From the NCBI GenBank assembly GCA_937883785.1, contig CALGDE010000133.1:41534-105533 (forward strand): a stretch of 64,000 bases of DNA. The letters are read 5' to 3'. Positions within the stretch are counted from its first letter, which is position 1. Each line of letters opens with the position of its first letter. The translations under genes and the position numbers were made by a program. The notes under the pieces were generated by a model. It was not told the origin of the DNA. It was given only the letters and a program-made list of their open reading frames with translations, and searched no databases. The stretch is from an uncultured cyanobacterium (GTDB lineage Bacteria > Cyanobacteriota > Cyanobacteriia > CACIAM-69d). Positions 55,534-64,000 of the stretch are shown here, piece by piece.

Positions 55534-56400
55534 CTAAATCTTCTCAAACCAATCCCGCTGAATCGTCACCTCTTCCACCAATTCCACGCCCACCCCCAAG
55601 CGCAATTCCTTGAGTTTCTCCGCCAACGTTTCCCCATCAATCAAATCAATCGGTGGAGCCCCATCCCGCAACGCTTCATCCTTTGCCGCCTTGGTGAAAT
55701 AGCCCGTCGTAATAATCAACCCCCGGTCCGCCCGTCCAATCATCGCCCCGCGAAAATCTCGTACCGTAGACGATGAAACGCCCCCCTGGTAACGCTTTGC
55801 CTGAAAAACAACATGAAAGGAAATAATGCTACCCACCCGCAAAATACCTTTCCCATCAATTCCCCCATCACCCGTCTTCCCCGTCACCTCAACATTAATA
55901 AACCCCAACTCCCGCAACAGCCGCTGACACAACCGCTCAAATTGATCGGGGGCGATCGCCTGAACTGTCTCAATCAGATTGACTCGCCAGGAATTATCCA
56001 ACATCTCCTCTGAAGCAGAAGCCTCATCAGCTAACTCCCTAACCTCGATATCCGCAGAGCGAAGCTTTTTCGCCTCTCGTTCCTGCCGATCAATTTCTCG
56101 TTTGACCTCTGCCGGGTCCACCACCTGCACCTTTTGTCCCTTAGCAGTGAGACTCCACACTCCCCGCATCGAGTTATCCAGTAATCCGTAGCGTTTCAAG
56201 TACGTCCTTGCCCATCCCAAGCGATGATTCAGTCTGGTCACACCACCCTGCAAAGAATCATCTCTCTCTTCCTCGCTAAGCTCTAGAAGCTTTATCACTT
56301 CTGCTTCAATTTCACTTATGGATGCCGATTGCCCTAAAGCTCGAATGGCTTGGAGAGTCGGGTTGAATAAAGCGTCGTAGGTGTAGTTAAAACCTGCCAT
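55534..56400 (-). CDS. Mrr-type restriction endonuclease-like protein
   Basis: The N-terminal 90 residues fit the Mrr N-terminal DNA-recognition region (NPTLQAIRALGQSASISEIE; GVWSLTAKGQKV). The C-terminal half is the Mrr nuclease core: ERLCQRLLRELGFINVEVTG, GKTGDGGIDGKGIL with Asp182, VVFQAKRYQGG with Gln200-Ala-Lys202, and LIITTGYFTKAAKDEA. By family it cuts modified DNA or acts on foreign DNA. A highly charged linker (REIDRQEREAKKLRSADIE) joins the two parts. No modification enzyme lies nearby, which fits a stand-alone type IV system. Confidence 0.9.
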   Translation of the reverse strand: MAGFNYTYDALFNPTLQAIRALGQSASISEIEAEVIKLLELSEEERDDSLQGGVTRLNHRLGWARTYLKRYGLLDNSMRGVWSLTAKGQKVQVVDPAEVKREIDRQEREAKKLRSADIEVRELADEASASEEMLDNSWRVNLIETVQAIAPDQFERLCQRLLRELGFINVEVTGKTGDGGIDGKGILRVGSIISFHVVFQAKRYQGGVSSSTVRDFRGAMIGRADRGLIITTGYFTKAAKDEALRDGAPPIDLIDGETLAEKLKELRLGVGVELVEEVTIQRDWFEKI

Positions 56401-56429
56401 AGATGCTTACCGGGGTAAGTATTTCTGAA

Positions 56430-56572
56430 TTAGCAGCCCAAAAAGTTGGCGTCTTCGTAGACACTCGCGATCGCCCCTTGCTGAAGATAATCATTAACGG
56501 TGTAAGACCAACTGGCAGTGGAAACGATGGCTCGGGGAAACCTTCTAAACAGATGAATTGATCCTAGCGCTC
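56430..56572 (-). pseudogene. Possible remnant of a coding sequence upstream of the Mrr-type gene
   Basis: The reverse frame ending at 56430 reads about 48 sensible residues (including RRFPRAIVSTASWSYTVNDY then LQQGAIASVYEDANFLGC) between two in-frame stop codons and has no ATG, GTG or TTG. The residue choice looks like a real C-terminus rather than random translation. It may be a leftover of a degraded gene. I do not recognise the family. The rest of 56401-56773 shows nothing else. Confidence 0.25.
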
Positions 56573-56773
56573 CACCTCAAGGACGGTAAGCCGCTCGATC
56601 TATTGTTGCCAAAACTTGTTAAGCTTTCTTACAATTCGAGATTTGACTTGGAGATTTTGAGTAAAGAAGATCCCGAGTAAAATATTCCATTTCTTAGGTC
56701 CCTGGGCGATCGCGCCCAAATGATGCCTACAACCTGTTCATCATTACCCCAGACTGCTGAGTCGCCCCCCCCT

Positions 56774-58567
56774 ATGAGCGCCCCGATCCGTAACGTTGCC
56801 ATCATTGCCCACGTTGACCACGGTAAAACGACCCTGGTCGACGCACTTTTGGAGCAATCGGGCATTTTCCGCGAAGGGGAGGCTGTCCCCACCTGTGTGT
56901 TGGACTCGAACGACTTGGAGCGGGAGCGCGGCATCACCATCCTGTCCAAGAACACCGCTGTTCGCTACAAAGACATCCTAATTAACATCGTCGATACCCC
57001 CGGTCACGCCGACTTCGGTGGTGAGGTGGAGCGTGTTCTGGGCATGGTGGACGGCTGTGTCCTCATTGTGGACGCCAATGAAGGCCCGATGCCCCAAACT
57101 CGTTTTGTGCTGAAAAAGGCACTGGAACAGGGTTTGCGCCCCATCGTAGTGGTCAATAAAATCGACCGCCCTCGCGTTGAGCCCATGAGTGCTGTCGATA
57201 AAGTGTTCGACCTGTTCGTAGAGCTAGGCGCAGACGACGACCAGTGCGACTTCCCTTACCTATTCGCGTCCGGTCTGGCTGGCTTTGCTAAGAAAGAGTT
57301 GGATGACGAGTCCGACAACATGGAGCCCCTGTTCACCGCGTTGCTGGAGCACGTTCCACCCCCGGTCGGTGACCCCGAAAAGCCTTTGCAGTTGCAAGTC
57401 ACCACCCTGGACTATTCCGAGTACCTGGGTCGTATCGTCATCGGTCGTGTGCACAACGGCGTGATCAAAGCCGGCCAGCCTGCGGCATTGACGAAGGAAG
57501 ACGGCAGCATTGTAAAAGGCAAGGTTGCTAAGCTGTTGGGCTTTGAAGGGTTGCAGCGCATTGAAATTGAAGAGGCCGCCGCGGGGCAACTGGTCGCCGT
57601 TGCTGGTTTCGCCGACGCCAATATTGGTGAGACCATCACCTGCCCCGATGATCCCCAGGCGCTGCCTTTGATTAAGGTGGATGAGCCCACGTTGCAGATG
57701 ACCTTCTGCGTTAACGATTCGCCCTTTGCCGGTCGTGAAGGTAAGTTCGTCACCTCTCGTCAGTTGCGCGATCGCCTAATGCGCGAGCTCGAAACCAACG
57801 TGGCATTGCGGGTAGAGCCCACCGATTCTCCTGATCGCTTCTCCGTCTCCGGTCGGGGTGAATTGCACCTGGGCATTTTGATTGAAACCATGCGCCGGGA
57901 AGGCTACGAATTCCAGGTATCTCAGCCCCAGGTAATCTTCCGCGAAGTGAACGGTCAACCCTGCGAGCCTTATGAGCAGCTAGTGCTGGACGTGCCCGAA
58001 GAGTCCGCCGGTGGTTGCATCGAGCGATTGGGTCAGCGCCGCGCCGAAATGCAAAACATGGAATCCCCCGGTAACGGTCGCACCAACCTGGAATTTATCG
58101 TTCCTGCCCGTGGTTTGATCGGCTTCCGGGGTGAGTTCATGCGCCTAACCCGCGGCGAAGGCATCATGAACCACAGCTTCTGGGAGTACCGCAAGATGTG
58201 TGGCGATTTGGAAACCCGTCGCAATGGGGTCTTGATTTCCTTCGAGGAAGGCACCGCCACCTTCTACGCCCTTAAGAATGCTGAGGATCGCGGTCTGTTC
58301 TTTATCGAGCCCGGCACTAAGGTTTATCGCGGCATGATTGTGGGCGAGAATACCCGTCCCCAAGATTTGGAGCTGAACCTGTGTAAGACCAAGCAGTTGA
58401 CCAACCACCGGGCAGCAAGCGGTGATGAGCTGGTGCAGTTGCAAACGCCTATGGAAATGACCTTGGAGCGGGCGCTGGAGTATATCAGTGCTGATGAGAT
58501 GGTTGAGGTGACTCCCGAATCCATCCGCCTGCGGAAGATGCCCAAAAAGAAGCTAGCTCGCCGTTAA
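56774..58567 (+). CDS. typA: TypA/BipA ribosome-associated GTPase
   Basis: This translational GTPase binds ribosomes and aids stress responses. The 597-residue protein has the full set of G motifs: [15 protein letters not shown] (P loop), [23 protein letters not shown] (G3) and NKIDRP (G4). Domain signatures follow ([55 protein letters not shown]). The length equals the usual TypA. ATG at 56774 starts directly at the G domain; the upstream frame to 56720 looks non-coding. Confidence 0.97.
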   Translation: MSAPIRNVAIIAHVDHGKTTLVDALLEQSGIFREGEAVPTCVLDSNDLERERGITILSKNTAVRYKDILINIVDTPGHADFGGEVERVLGMVDGCVLIVDANEGPMPQTRFVLKKALEQGLRPIVVVNKIDRPRVEPMSAVDKVFDLFVELGADDDQCDFPYLFASGLAGFAKKELDDESDNMEPLFTALLEHVPPPVGDPEKPLQLQVTTLDYSEYLGRIVIGRVHNGVIKAGQPAALTKEDGSIVKGKVAKLLGFEGLQRIEIEEAAAGQLVAVAGFADANIGETITCPDDPQALPLIKVDEPTLQMTFCVNDSPFAGREGKFVTSRQLRDRLMRELETNVALRVEPTDSPDRFSVSGRGELHLGILIETMRREGYEFQVSQPQVIFREVNGQPCEPYEQLVLDVPEESAGGCIERLGQRRAEMQNMESPGNGRTNLEFIVPARGLIGFRGEFMRLTRGEGIMNHSFWEYRKMCGDLETRRNGVLISFEEGTATFYALKNAEDRGLFFIEPGTKVYRGMIVGENTRPQDLELNLCKTKQLTNHRAASGDELVQLQTPMEMTLERALEYISADEMVEVTPESIRLRKMPKKKLARR

Positions 58568-58603
58568 AGAGAAGCTGCTGATTCAGTGACTCGATGAATC
58601 TCG

Positions 58604-58654
58604 AAACTCCTTTTGTCCTTGCTTTTGTAGAAATTCTTGGGCAAGGGGAGTTTT
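58604..58654 (+). terminator. Candidate terminator after typA
   Basis: AAACTCC, then CCTTGC (58604-58622), can pair with GCAAGG, then GGAGTTT (58639-58652), leaving a 6-base bulge, and T-rich sequence follows. The bulge makes it weaker than the other terminators listed. Confidence 0.55.
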
Positions 58655-58781
58655 TAATGGGGTGACTTGGGACATTGCAATCAGGTTTTGACTTGCGCCA
58701 AAGCGTCTGCTTCAATCCCTGAATTGCGAAACAACGATATGATTTAAGTGCGGTTATTGAGGAGTTAGTCAGGAGTTCACT

Positions 58782-58976
58782 ATGTTTATTCTGCCTGGAT
58801 CTGCGGTTCGTGTGATCAATCCTGCGGATATTTTCTACGGTTATCAGGGGCTGGTGCAGCGCATTGTGGACGGTAAAGTGGCGGTGCTCTTTGAAGGCGG
58901 CAACTGGGACAAGCTAATCACCTTCCGCCTGTCAGAAATTGAAGCCGTGGACGCTACCGCTGGACGTAAGAAGTAA
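58782..58976 (+). CDS. ndhS: NAD(P)H-quinone oxidoreductase subunit S
   Basis: NdhS is the small SH3-like subunit at the ferredoxin-binding site of the cyanobacterial and chloroplast NDH-1 complex. The 64-residue protein matches the family throughout: [20 protein letters not shown], then [20 protein letters not shown] and [14 protein letters not shown]. It ends in a basic tail (TAGRKK). Next to it is the HAS-barrel gene, 26 bp downstream and likely co-transcribed. It lies after the typA terminator, so it is not in the typA transcript. Confidence 0.92.
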   Translation: MFILPGSAVRVINPADIFYGYQGLVQRIVDGKVAVLFEGGNWDKLITFRLSEIEAVDATAGRKK

Positions 58977-59002
58977 TTTATTGATTGCAATAGGTCAAAC
59001 CC

Positions 59003-59668
59003 ATGCGTTTGCCCCTGCCTCAGTTTGCCGCTGGTGATCGCGCCCCCAACCATATCGGCGAAGTAATTGCCAATGCCACCACCCATTTTGTGGCCCAATG
59101 CCTCGCGCCCGACACGCTAGATTTTCCCGCCGCGCCCGCCTTTGGTAGCTGGGTTCGCGCCCAGGATGAACAATCAGGGCATTGCATTCTCGGCGTGGTC
59201 TACCACACTGCCACCAGTCCCATTGACTCGGTGCACCGGGCTACGGCGCTGGGATTATCTATCGATCAGCTGCGAGAACAGCAGCCGCAAATTTTCGCCA
59301 TGTTGAAAACGGAATTTGAGGTGGCGATCGCCGGATACACCCCCGACAAACTGCAAGCAAATCCACCTCCCACAAGCTTCTACCACTACCTCCCCGCCCG
59401 CCCGCCCCAAGTGCACCAGGGCGTATATGGATGCGAGCCGGAGTTGGCGATCGCCTTCACGGAAACCTTCGACTTTCTGCGCACCCTACTGCAATTCCCC
59501 GGATTGCCCAACGACGCCCTAATCGCCGCCGTACTGCGCAATATTTATCAACTGCGGGGAGGCGATCGCCCATGGCTCATCCAAAGCGGTCGCCAGCTCA
59601 GCATTCTCCTCAAAGACGACTATGACCGCCTGCGAGCAATTATGGGACAAATTAATTTGTCTGCGTGA
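59003..59668 (+). CDS. HAS-barrel domain protein (cyanobacterial)
   Basis: The 221-residue product begins RLPLPQFAAGDRAPNHIGEV and continues ANATTHFVAQCLAPDTLDFP, then FGSWVRAQDEQSGHCILGVV, which fits the small beta-barrel (HAS-barrel) at the N-terminus of HerA-type proteins. The C-terminal half (LREQQPQIFAMLKTEFEVAI; LIQSGRQLSILLKDDYDRLR) is conserved in cyanobacterial stand-alone versions. No helicase domain is attached. Role unknown; it is 26 bp after ndhS, so it may be co-transcribed by chance or function. Confidence 0.8.
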   Translation: MRLPLPQFAAGDRAPNHIGEVIANATTHFVAQCLAPDTLDFPAAPAFGSWVRAQDEQSGHCILGVVYHTATSPIDSVHRATALGLSIDQLREQQPQIFAMLKTEFEVAIAGYTPDKLQANPPPTSFYHYLPARPPQVHQGVYGCEPELAIAFTETFDFLRTLLQFPGLPNDALIAAVLRNIYQLRGGDRPWLIQSGRQLSILLKDDYDRLRAIMGQINLSA

Positions 59669-59855
59669 CGCTGAAACTTACTGGAAATGCCCTTTATTTC
59701 AGACTTTCTCAAACTTTCATGGAGCTTTTCCTCTCCTTTGTGTAAACAATGACGAAAATTTGTCAGTTTGTTGCAGGCAAAACGGACAAATTCGCACCTT
59801 TCTTAAGGTGTATGACAGTTTGACAGACTTATCTAGAGCAAAAAGAAGCTAGACT

Positions 59856-59861
59856 TATAAT
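59856..59861 (+). promoter_or_regulatory. Candidate -10 box of rpaA
   Basis: TATAAT at 59856-59861 is a perfect -10 consensus about 80 bp before the rpaA start. A TTGACA at 59820-59825 is 30 bases away, too far for a standard pair, and no good -35 lies at the right spacing, so the box may work with an activator or by extended contacts. Suggestive only. Confidence 0.35.
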
Positions 59862-59938
59862 TCCAGTTAGAAAACAGCAGAGTTTCTTTGCTGTGACAAT
59901 ACTTTTATAAACTTTTGTGACAGCCCCGCCGGAGTTTA

Positions 59939-60676
59939 ATGTCTATGCCCCGTATTCTCGTAATTGACGATGACCCCGCCATTGCAGATTTGGTGGCGGT
60001 CAATCTGGAGATGGCGGGCTATGACGTCAGCCAGACTCCCGATGGCGTTAAGGGCCAAGCCCTGGCGCTACAGCTTCTGCCGGATTTGATTGTGCTGGAT
60101 ATTATGCTGCCCAAGGTTGATGGATTTACGATCTGTCAGCGTTTGCGGCGGGACCAGCGAACGGCAGATATTCCCATTTTGATGCTTACGGCGCTGGGGC
60201 AGACCCAGAACAAGGTTGAAGGCTTCAATGCTGGCGCGGACGACTACCTGACCAAGCCCTTTGAAATAGAGGAAATGCTGGCGCGAGTGCGAGCGCTATT
60301 GCGGCGTACGGATCGGATTCCTCAGGCCGCTAAGCACAGCGAGATTCTCAGCTACGGTCCGCTGACGCTGGTGCCGGAGCGTTTTGAGGCGATTTGGTTT
60401 GATGAGACTGTTAAGCTGACTCACTTGGAGTTTGAGCTACTTCACTGTCTTTTGCAGCGTCATGGTCAGACGGTTTCCCCCAGCGACATCCTAAAGGAAG
60501 TTTGGGGATACGACCCGAACGACGATATTGAGACCATTCGGGTTCATGTGCGCCACTTGCGGACAAAGATTGAGCCGGATCCGCGCCACCCGAAGTATAT
60601 TAAAACCGTTTACGGTGCGGGCTATTGCTTAGAGTTGCCCGCATCGGCAGATCGGGTGGTTGGCGAGTCGGCTTAG
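59939..60676 (+). CDS. rpaA: OmpR-type response regulator RpaA
   Basis: RpaA is the output regulator of the cyanobacterial clock and of phycobilisome-photosystem coupling. The receiver domain has [20 protein letters not shown], phospho-acceptor Asp54 ([14 protein letters not shown]) and Lys106 ([10 protein letters not shown]). The C-terminal winged helix has [40 protein letters not shown] and [20 protein letters not shown]. The full length closely follows known RpaA proteins, including the linker [20 protein letters not shown] precedes the ATG at 59939. Its kinase SasA is not in this window. Confidence 0.95.
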   Translation: MSMPRILVIDDDPAIADLVAVNLEMAGYDVSQTPDGVKGQALALQLLPDLIVLDIMLPKVDGFTICQRLRRDQRTADIPILMLTALGQTQNKVEGFNAGADDYLTKPFEIEEMLARVRALLRRTDRIPQAAKHSEILSYGPLTLVPERFEAIWFDETVKLTHLEFELLHCLLQRHGQTVSPSDILKEVWGYDPNDDIETIRVHVRHLRTKIEPDPRHPKYIKTVYGAGYCLELPASADRVVGESA

Positions 60677-60686
60677 TAAAAAGCGC

Positions 60687-61337
60687 CTAGTTGCTTAGCT
60701 TGTCCAAGGCGGCAATGATCGCTTCCGGCTCTGCGCGCTGAGTGTAGTCAGCGTCAGCGACAGCTAGGGCGATCGCCCCGTCTTTCCCGATTACGTAGGT
60801 GGCAGGAATGGGCAGTTCGAATGTATCGTCGCCGTTATGGGCGGGCACATCAATACCGAAGCTGGCGTAGATGGGGCGCAGTTCTTCTGGCAGGGTAAAC
60901 ACCAAACCATATTGCTGCGCCACCTGATTTCCCACGTCACTGAGCACCTCAAAAGTCAGCTCGTTTTTCTCTGTGGTGGATAGGGAATTGTCTGGGGTTT
61001 GGGGAGAAACGGCAATTAGCTGGGCGCCGCGCTTCTCAAATTCGGGCAGGGCATTTTGTAGCGCTTTTAATTCCAAATTGCAGTAGGGACACCACTGACC
61101 TCGGTAGAAAGTTACCACTACCGGTCCTGCTTTAAGCTTTTCTGACAAGCGCACCGGTTGTCCCTGGGCATTGGGCAGCTCGAAATCTGGAGGCTGTTGT
61201 CCTTCGGATGCAACGCCGTCCAAAATTCCCGATTCTTTCAAAGCTGCGGTGGCAGCGCCCATGGTGTCCTGGATATTTTCAGCAACTTTCTCACGGAAAC
61301 CTTGGCGATAGGCTTGCAGTTGTTCAGCTAGAGTCAT
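60687..61337 (-). CDS. Peroxiredoxin-like (AhpC/TSA) protein
   Basis: The 216-residue protein has a thioredoxin fold with the CxxC pair at Cys83 and Cys86 (VVVTFYRGQWCPYCNLELKA). It continues with GAQLIAVSPQTPDNS and IPATYVIGKDGAIALA. It belongs to the AhpC/TSA group of cyanobacterial peroxiredoxin-like proteins that reduce peroxides or act as thiol oxidoreductases. The N-terminal helical region (residues 1-45) precedes the domain. The start at 61337 was chosen because MTLAEQLQAYR matches the usual family N-terminus; the frame extends upstream to 61382. Confidence 0.9.
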   Translation of the reverse strand: MTLAEQLQAYRQGFREKVAENIQDTMGAATAALKESGILDGVASEGQQPPDFELPNAQGQPVRLSEKLKAGPVVVTFYRGQWCPYCNLELKALQNALPEFEKRGAQLIAVSPQTPDNSLSTTEKNELTFEVLSDVGNQVAQQYGLVFTLPEELRPIYASFGIDVPAHNGDDTFELPIPATYVIGKDGAIALAVADADYTQRAEPEAIIAALDKLSN

Positions 61338-61500
61338 AGGAATAGTCCTTGTTGCAACCGAAGTAGTTAACGATTGATCCAAGCTATCACTGCCTCTTTT
61401 TGGGAACGCCAGAGGCAGAATCGGTTTTCCGTATTACAAGTTTTTTTGTTCTTATATTCCGTGGGATACGTGCGAACTTCAGGCTAGGGTTATCCGAACA

Positions 61501-64000
61501 TCACCATAGCCCACTGGCATCGAAAGGATTGGAATAGTCAGCGGGAAGTTCTTTGCGTTTGCGACGAGCTTTGGTTAAGGCGGTGTAAATGATTTTGAAA
61601 GACCCAGCGGCTACTGCACCAGCTAAGCCAAATTGAGAACCAATGACCTCCGCAAAGGTTTTGATGGTTTCGTCGCGGGTGTCGGCATCGCGCATCACCC
61701 GATCCATCCAGTCCCATAGTTGATTCTGGGTGGTGGGAGATTGATAGAGCAGTTCTTCTTTGAGGTCGCCGGTGTCGCTGTTGGCGTTTAGCTCTAGGTC
61801 GCTGAGGAGGGTTTTTAGGAGTTTGGCAATTTCCTCGGGGCTTTGGGCGTTGTTGTTGGTGATGTCGCGCTCAGCATACTGGGCATTTTTGCTGACGGTA
61901 GTGTAACGATAATCGCCGCCGCCGGTGTTGATGATTGTTACTGGTCCTGGATTGAAAGGCGATGAGCGATCAAGTATAGGCTCTGGCCATCTCTCACCAA
62001 CCTGAACAACTGGGGGAGTGGCAATGTCGGCAATGAGTCTTTGAACATTGACGAACTTATAGCTGATATCGCATTGGACTTCAGTTATTCCGTTGATGTA
62101 GCGGCGCTCCAGGCTTTCCCAGGTGTAGGTGTAGGGATTCTGAGACCCCTTGCAATGGATACAGTTACAGGGAATTCGGGTTTCGTATTTCAGTTTGTTG
62201 TCGCCGGAGCCGTAGCTATTTTGGATTTTTTCCAGTTCGTGGGCAATTACCGTTAGAAAGCCTCGTTTATCAGCTCCGGAGACGCGAATTTTTAGGGCGG
62301 CGTTGCGGTAGTGGTCATCCTCAATAATTTCGGCGCGGGTGTGTCCGTTGGTGAGGACGACGCCGTGTTTCCACACCAACCGTTGTCCTTCGATTTGACG
62401 GTGCAGGTTGACGATAAAGCTGGGGAAGATTTGTTTGGGTTTGAAGGGGTAGAAGTAGCTCAGGATTAGGTTGTCGGTTTCATCCCAGTCATACTCAGGA
62501 CTTTCGCCGGGCAGTAGATGGGGGGCGATGTGGTGACCTCGCTCGCCGGGGATTTCGTAGCATAGTTCGAATTTCTCCATTAGCCGGAATAGCTCACCTC
62601 GCATTTCCGCTGCGTCCCCTTCATTCCATAGGGTTTCTAGGGTTTCGTCGGTGAAGCGTCCATAGTTGTTGCGGACGGTGTCGTCGTCAAAGATTTTGTA
62701 GATGGTGTCCGTTGCCCAGGTGGGTTTTAGGATCAGCCGTTGGCGGAGATATCGGTCTTCCTGGAAGTGTAGACAGATGCCTAGGTCGTGGAGGAATTGG
62801 CTGGCATCGAGCATATCTCTCTCGGTTTCAAACCCGTTTTTGCGGCACAGGGTTTTGTATTCCTTGAGGTCGATGTAGTTGCGGTTGCTGGAGATGTTTT
62901 CGAGGACGGCGCGGATATTTGCCCAGTGGGCGGGGATGGGGTCACCGATGTGGGGGAGGTGGTGGCAAAGGTAGGTTTTGATTAGCTGGTCTACGTCTTC
63001 TAAGCCGTCATTAGTTTTTAAGTTGGTTTCGCGACTGTCTTTGAGGATTTTGAATTCTTTGCGTAGGGAGCCTTCGTCGATGTTGCCGTGAACTCCTTCT
63101 TTGCGGTTTTTAATCAGTAGGACGGGGCTGCCGTCGCTAAGGAGTTCGATGAGCCGTAGCCAGTAATAAAAGTCGGTTTTGCCTTCGCGGTTGTCGTGGA
63201 CCAGGACGTAGAGGGAGCGTTTGGTGAGGAAGAATTGGTGGGTGGCGTGGTAGATATCTTGCCCGCCAAAGTCCCAGAGGTTGATGCGGTAAGGATGATT
63301 GGCGGGGTATTGGATTTCCCAGGGGGTGACTTCGATGCCTTCGGTGCGTTTGGCTTCCTTTAGGTCGTAGTCGGGATTTTGCAGTTTGTTTGCCAGGGTG
63401 GTTTTACCGGCACCGCCATCGCCCACCAGGATGAGTTTGGCTTCGTAGAACGGTTCTGCTTCCCGCTGGGTATTGAAGTAAAAGTTGAGTATAGTTTCAA
63501 CGCTTTCCCGATCCCGCTTGCTTTTACTTCGAACACCCAAAATTTCTGGAGAGATGGGGATGGGGTTACCCCGCAAGTTAAGTTCTTTGAGATTTGAGAA
63601 CTCCTGCAAAAAAGTAGGTAGCTCACTTAGCTGGTTGCCGCCCAAGTCAAGGTTAGTTAGAGATACCAGTCTTCCAATTTCTGCCGGCAACTCACTCAGC
63701 TTGTTGCCGCCCAAGTCAAGGTTGGTTAGAGATACCAGTCTTCCAATTTCCGCAGGTAACTTGCTCAGCTTGTTGTAGCGTACATGCAGATGAAAGTCGT
63801 GTTGCTGAATGATTACCAGGAACCCACAGGACAGGGAGGTAAGAGAGGTCAGCTGCCCAATTTCTGCCGGTAACTCATTCAACTGGTTAGCGATGAGGTT
63901 AAGACTGGTAAGGGAAGTCAGCTGCCCAATTTCTGCCGGTAACTTACTCAGCTGGTTAGCGCTGAGGTTAAGACTGGTAAGAGAGGTCAGCTGCCCAATT
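61501..64000 (-). CDS. ROCO protein: leucine-rich repeats, Roc GTPase and COR domains (cut by window edge)
   Basis: The frame is open from 61501 to the right edge, so the start is outside. From the N-terminal side: at least six LRR units with consensus LTSLNL then NQLSELPAEIG; a Roc GTPase with P loop LVGDGGAGKTTLANKL (about 63397-63429) and G3 LWDFGGQDIYHATHQFFL; the COR region; and a cysteine cluster PCNCIHCKG (about 62140-62165). A C-terminal tail of about 190 residues has no recognised motif. One LRR unit is disrupted by extra residues (SLSCGFLVIIQQHDFHLHVR). Such proteins act as GTP-controlled switches; the output of this one is unknown. Confidence 0.9.
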   Translation of the reverse strand, partial: IGQLTSLTSLNLSANQLSKLPAEIGQLTSLTSLNLIANQLNELPAEIGQLTSLTSLSCGFLVIIQQHDFHLHVRYNKLSKLPAEIGRLVSLTNLDLGGNKLSELPAEIGRLVSLTNLDLGGNQLSELPTFLQEFSNLKELNLRGNPIPISPEILGVRSKSKRDRESVETILNFYFNTQREAEPFYEAKLILVGDGGAGKTTLANKLQNPDYDLKEAKRTEGIEVTPWEIQYPANHPYRINLWDFGGQDIYHATHQFFLTKRSLYVLVHDNREGKTDFYYWLRLIELLSDGSPVLLIKNRKEGVHGNIDEGSLRKEFKILKDSRETNLKTNDGLEDVDQLIKTYLCHHLPHIGDPIPAHWANIRAVLENISSNRNYIDLKEYKTLCRKNGFETERDMLDASQFLHDLGICLHFQEDRYLRQRLILKPTWATDTIYKIFDDDTVRNNYGRFTDETLETLWNEGDAAEMRGELFRLMEKFELCYEIPGERGHHIAPHLLPGESPEYDWDETDNLILSYFYPFKPKQIFPSFIVNLHRQIEGQRLVWKHGVVLTNGHTRAEIIEDDHYRNAALKIRVSGADKRGFLTVIAHELEKIQNSYGSGDNKLKYETRIPCNCIHCKGSQNPYTYTWESLERRYINGITEVQCDISYKFVNVQRLIADIATPPVVQVGERWPEPILDRSSPFNPGPVTIINTGGGDYRYTTVSKNAQYAERDITNNNAQSPEEIAKLLKTLLSDLELNANSDTGDLKEELLYQSPTTQNQLWDWMDRVMRDADTRDETIKTFAEVIGSQFGLAGAVAAGSFKIIYTALTKARRKRKELPADYSNPFDASGLW
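63595..64000 (-). repeat. Tandem 69-bp repeats encoding leucine-rich repeats
   Basis: Near-identical 69-bp units encode the LRR array: two copies of one type at about 63640-63776 (sharing TAGAGATACCAGTCTTCCAA) and two full copies plus a partial copy of another at about 63838-64000 (sharing GTCAGCTGCCCAATTTCTGC). The high nucleotide identity points to recent expansion. One intervening unit (about 63770-63840) is aberrant. Confidence 0.8.

Noticed and set aside
59820..59861. TTGACA and TATAAT before rpaA as a standard promoter pair
   Set aside because: They are 30 bases apart, well beyond the usual 16-18, so only the -10-like box was listed as a weak candidate.
63595..64000. Regular repeats at the right edge considered as a CRISPR array
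   Set aside because: The units are contiguous 69-bp coding repeats in frame with the LRR protein; there are no unique spacers of constant length.
1..64000. Abundant GCGATCGC octamers considered as a regulatory array
   Set aside because: They are HIP1 sites, spread through coding and non-coding DNA in many cyanobacteria; useful as a lineage clue, not a local feature.

Overview
The window looks like chromosomal DNA from a cyanobacterium of roughly even base composition. The evidence is the dense scatter of HIP1-type GCGATCGC octamers and the photosynthetic gene set: geranylgeranyl reductase (chlP), allophycocyanin-B alpha chain (apcD), NDH-1 subunit S (ndhS), a Ycf33-like membrane protein and the circadian/phycobilisome response regulator rpaA. 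Many other genes match families known mainly or only from cyanobacteria (DUF5331, TIGR03279-type radical SAM, HAS-barrel protein). No prophage, integrase, CRISPR array or rRNA operon was seen. One tRNA gene (tRNA-Pro, UGG) is present. Both edges cut genes: an acyltransferase-like gene on the left and a LRR-Roc-COR (ROCO) gene on the right. All identifications come from reading the sequence and from memory of families; no searches were run.

Layout. 1-9.6 kb: partial acyltransferase, a double WD40 propeller protein, a PDZ/radical SAM protein with a long acidic insertion, tRNA-Pro, small membrane proteins, chlP, ycf33-like and rbfA. 9.7-17.9 kb: a TonB-type energy transducer, a divergent TonB-dependent receptor of the haem/haemoglobin class, a metallophore/haem-type binding lipoprotein, arsenite methyltransferase arsM and an aldo/keto reductase. 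This reads as an outer-membrane uptake locus next to an arsenic methylation gene. 18.4-22.9 kb: a coiled-coil DUF2325 protein, then a TetR repressor facing a three-gene operon (two membrane proteins and a saccharopine-dehydrogenase-like enzyme) across a large palindromic operator. 22.9-34 kb: an AddB/RecB-type nuclease, a MORN-repeat exported protein, a family 2 glycosyltransferase, YbaB, a PD-(D/E)XK-like protein, a B12-binding radical SAM protein and an L,D-transpeptidase.

34-46 kb: PHP phosphoesterase, apcD, a Gfo/Idh/MocA oxidoreductase, a universal stress protein, a Crp/Fnr regulator, and a translationally coupled pair consisting of a 1366-residue, extremely acidic coiled-coil protein and an actin/Hsp70-like ATPase-fold protein. 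This pair is the best candidate here for an uncharacterised system. 46-64 kb: NlpC/P60 hydrolase, MidA-type methyltransferase, msrA, a glycosyltransferase, TPR protein, malQ, a small P-loop kinase, a ManS/RppB-like histidine kinase, an Mrr-type restriction protein, typA, ndhS, a HAS-barrel protein, rpaA, a peroxiredoxin-like protein and the ROCO gene.

Small dispersed elements run through the left half. A MITE-like family (about 130-170 bp, GGCGTGTCATCA-type ends, CTAG/CTAA flanks) occurs at about 6.6, 8.9, 22.8 and 27.2 kb. Two of its copies abut stop codons exactly, and a third supplies a spurious start codon to the next gene. Two other short inverted-repeat elements lie at 39.3 and 45.5 kb.
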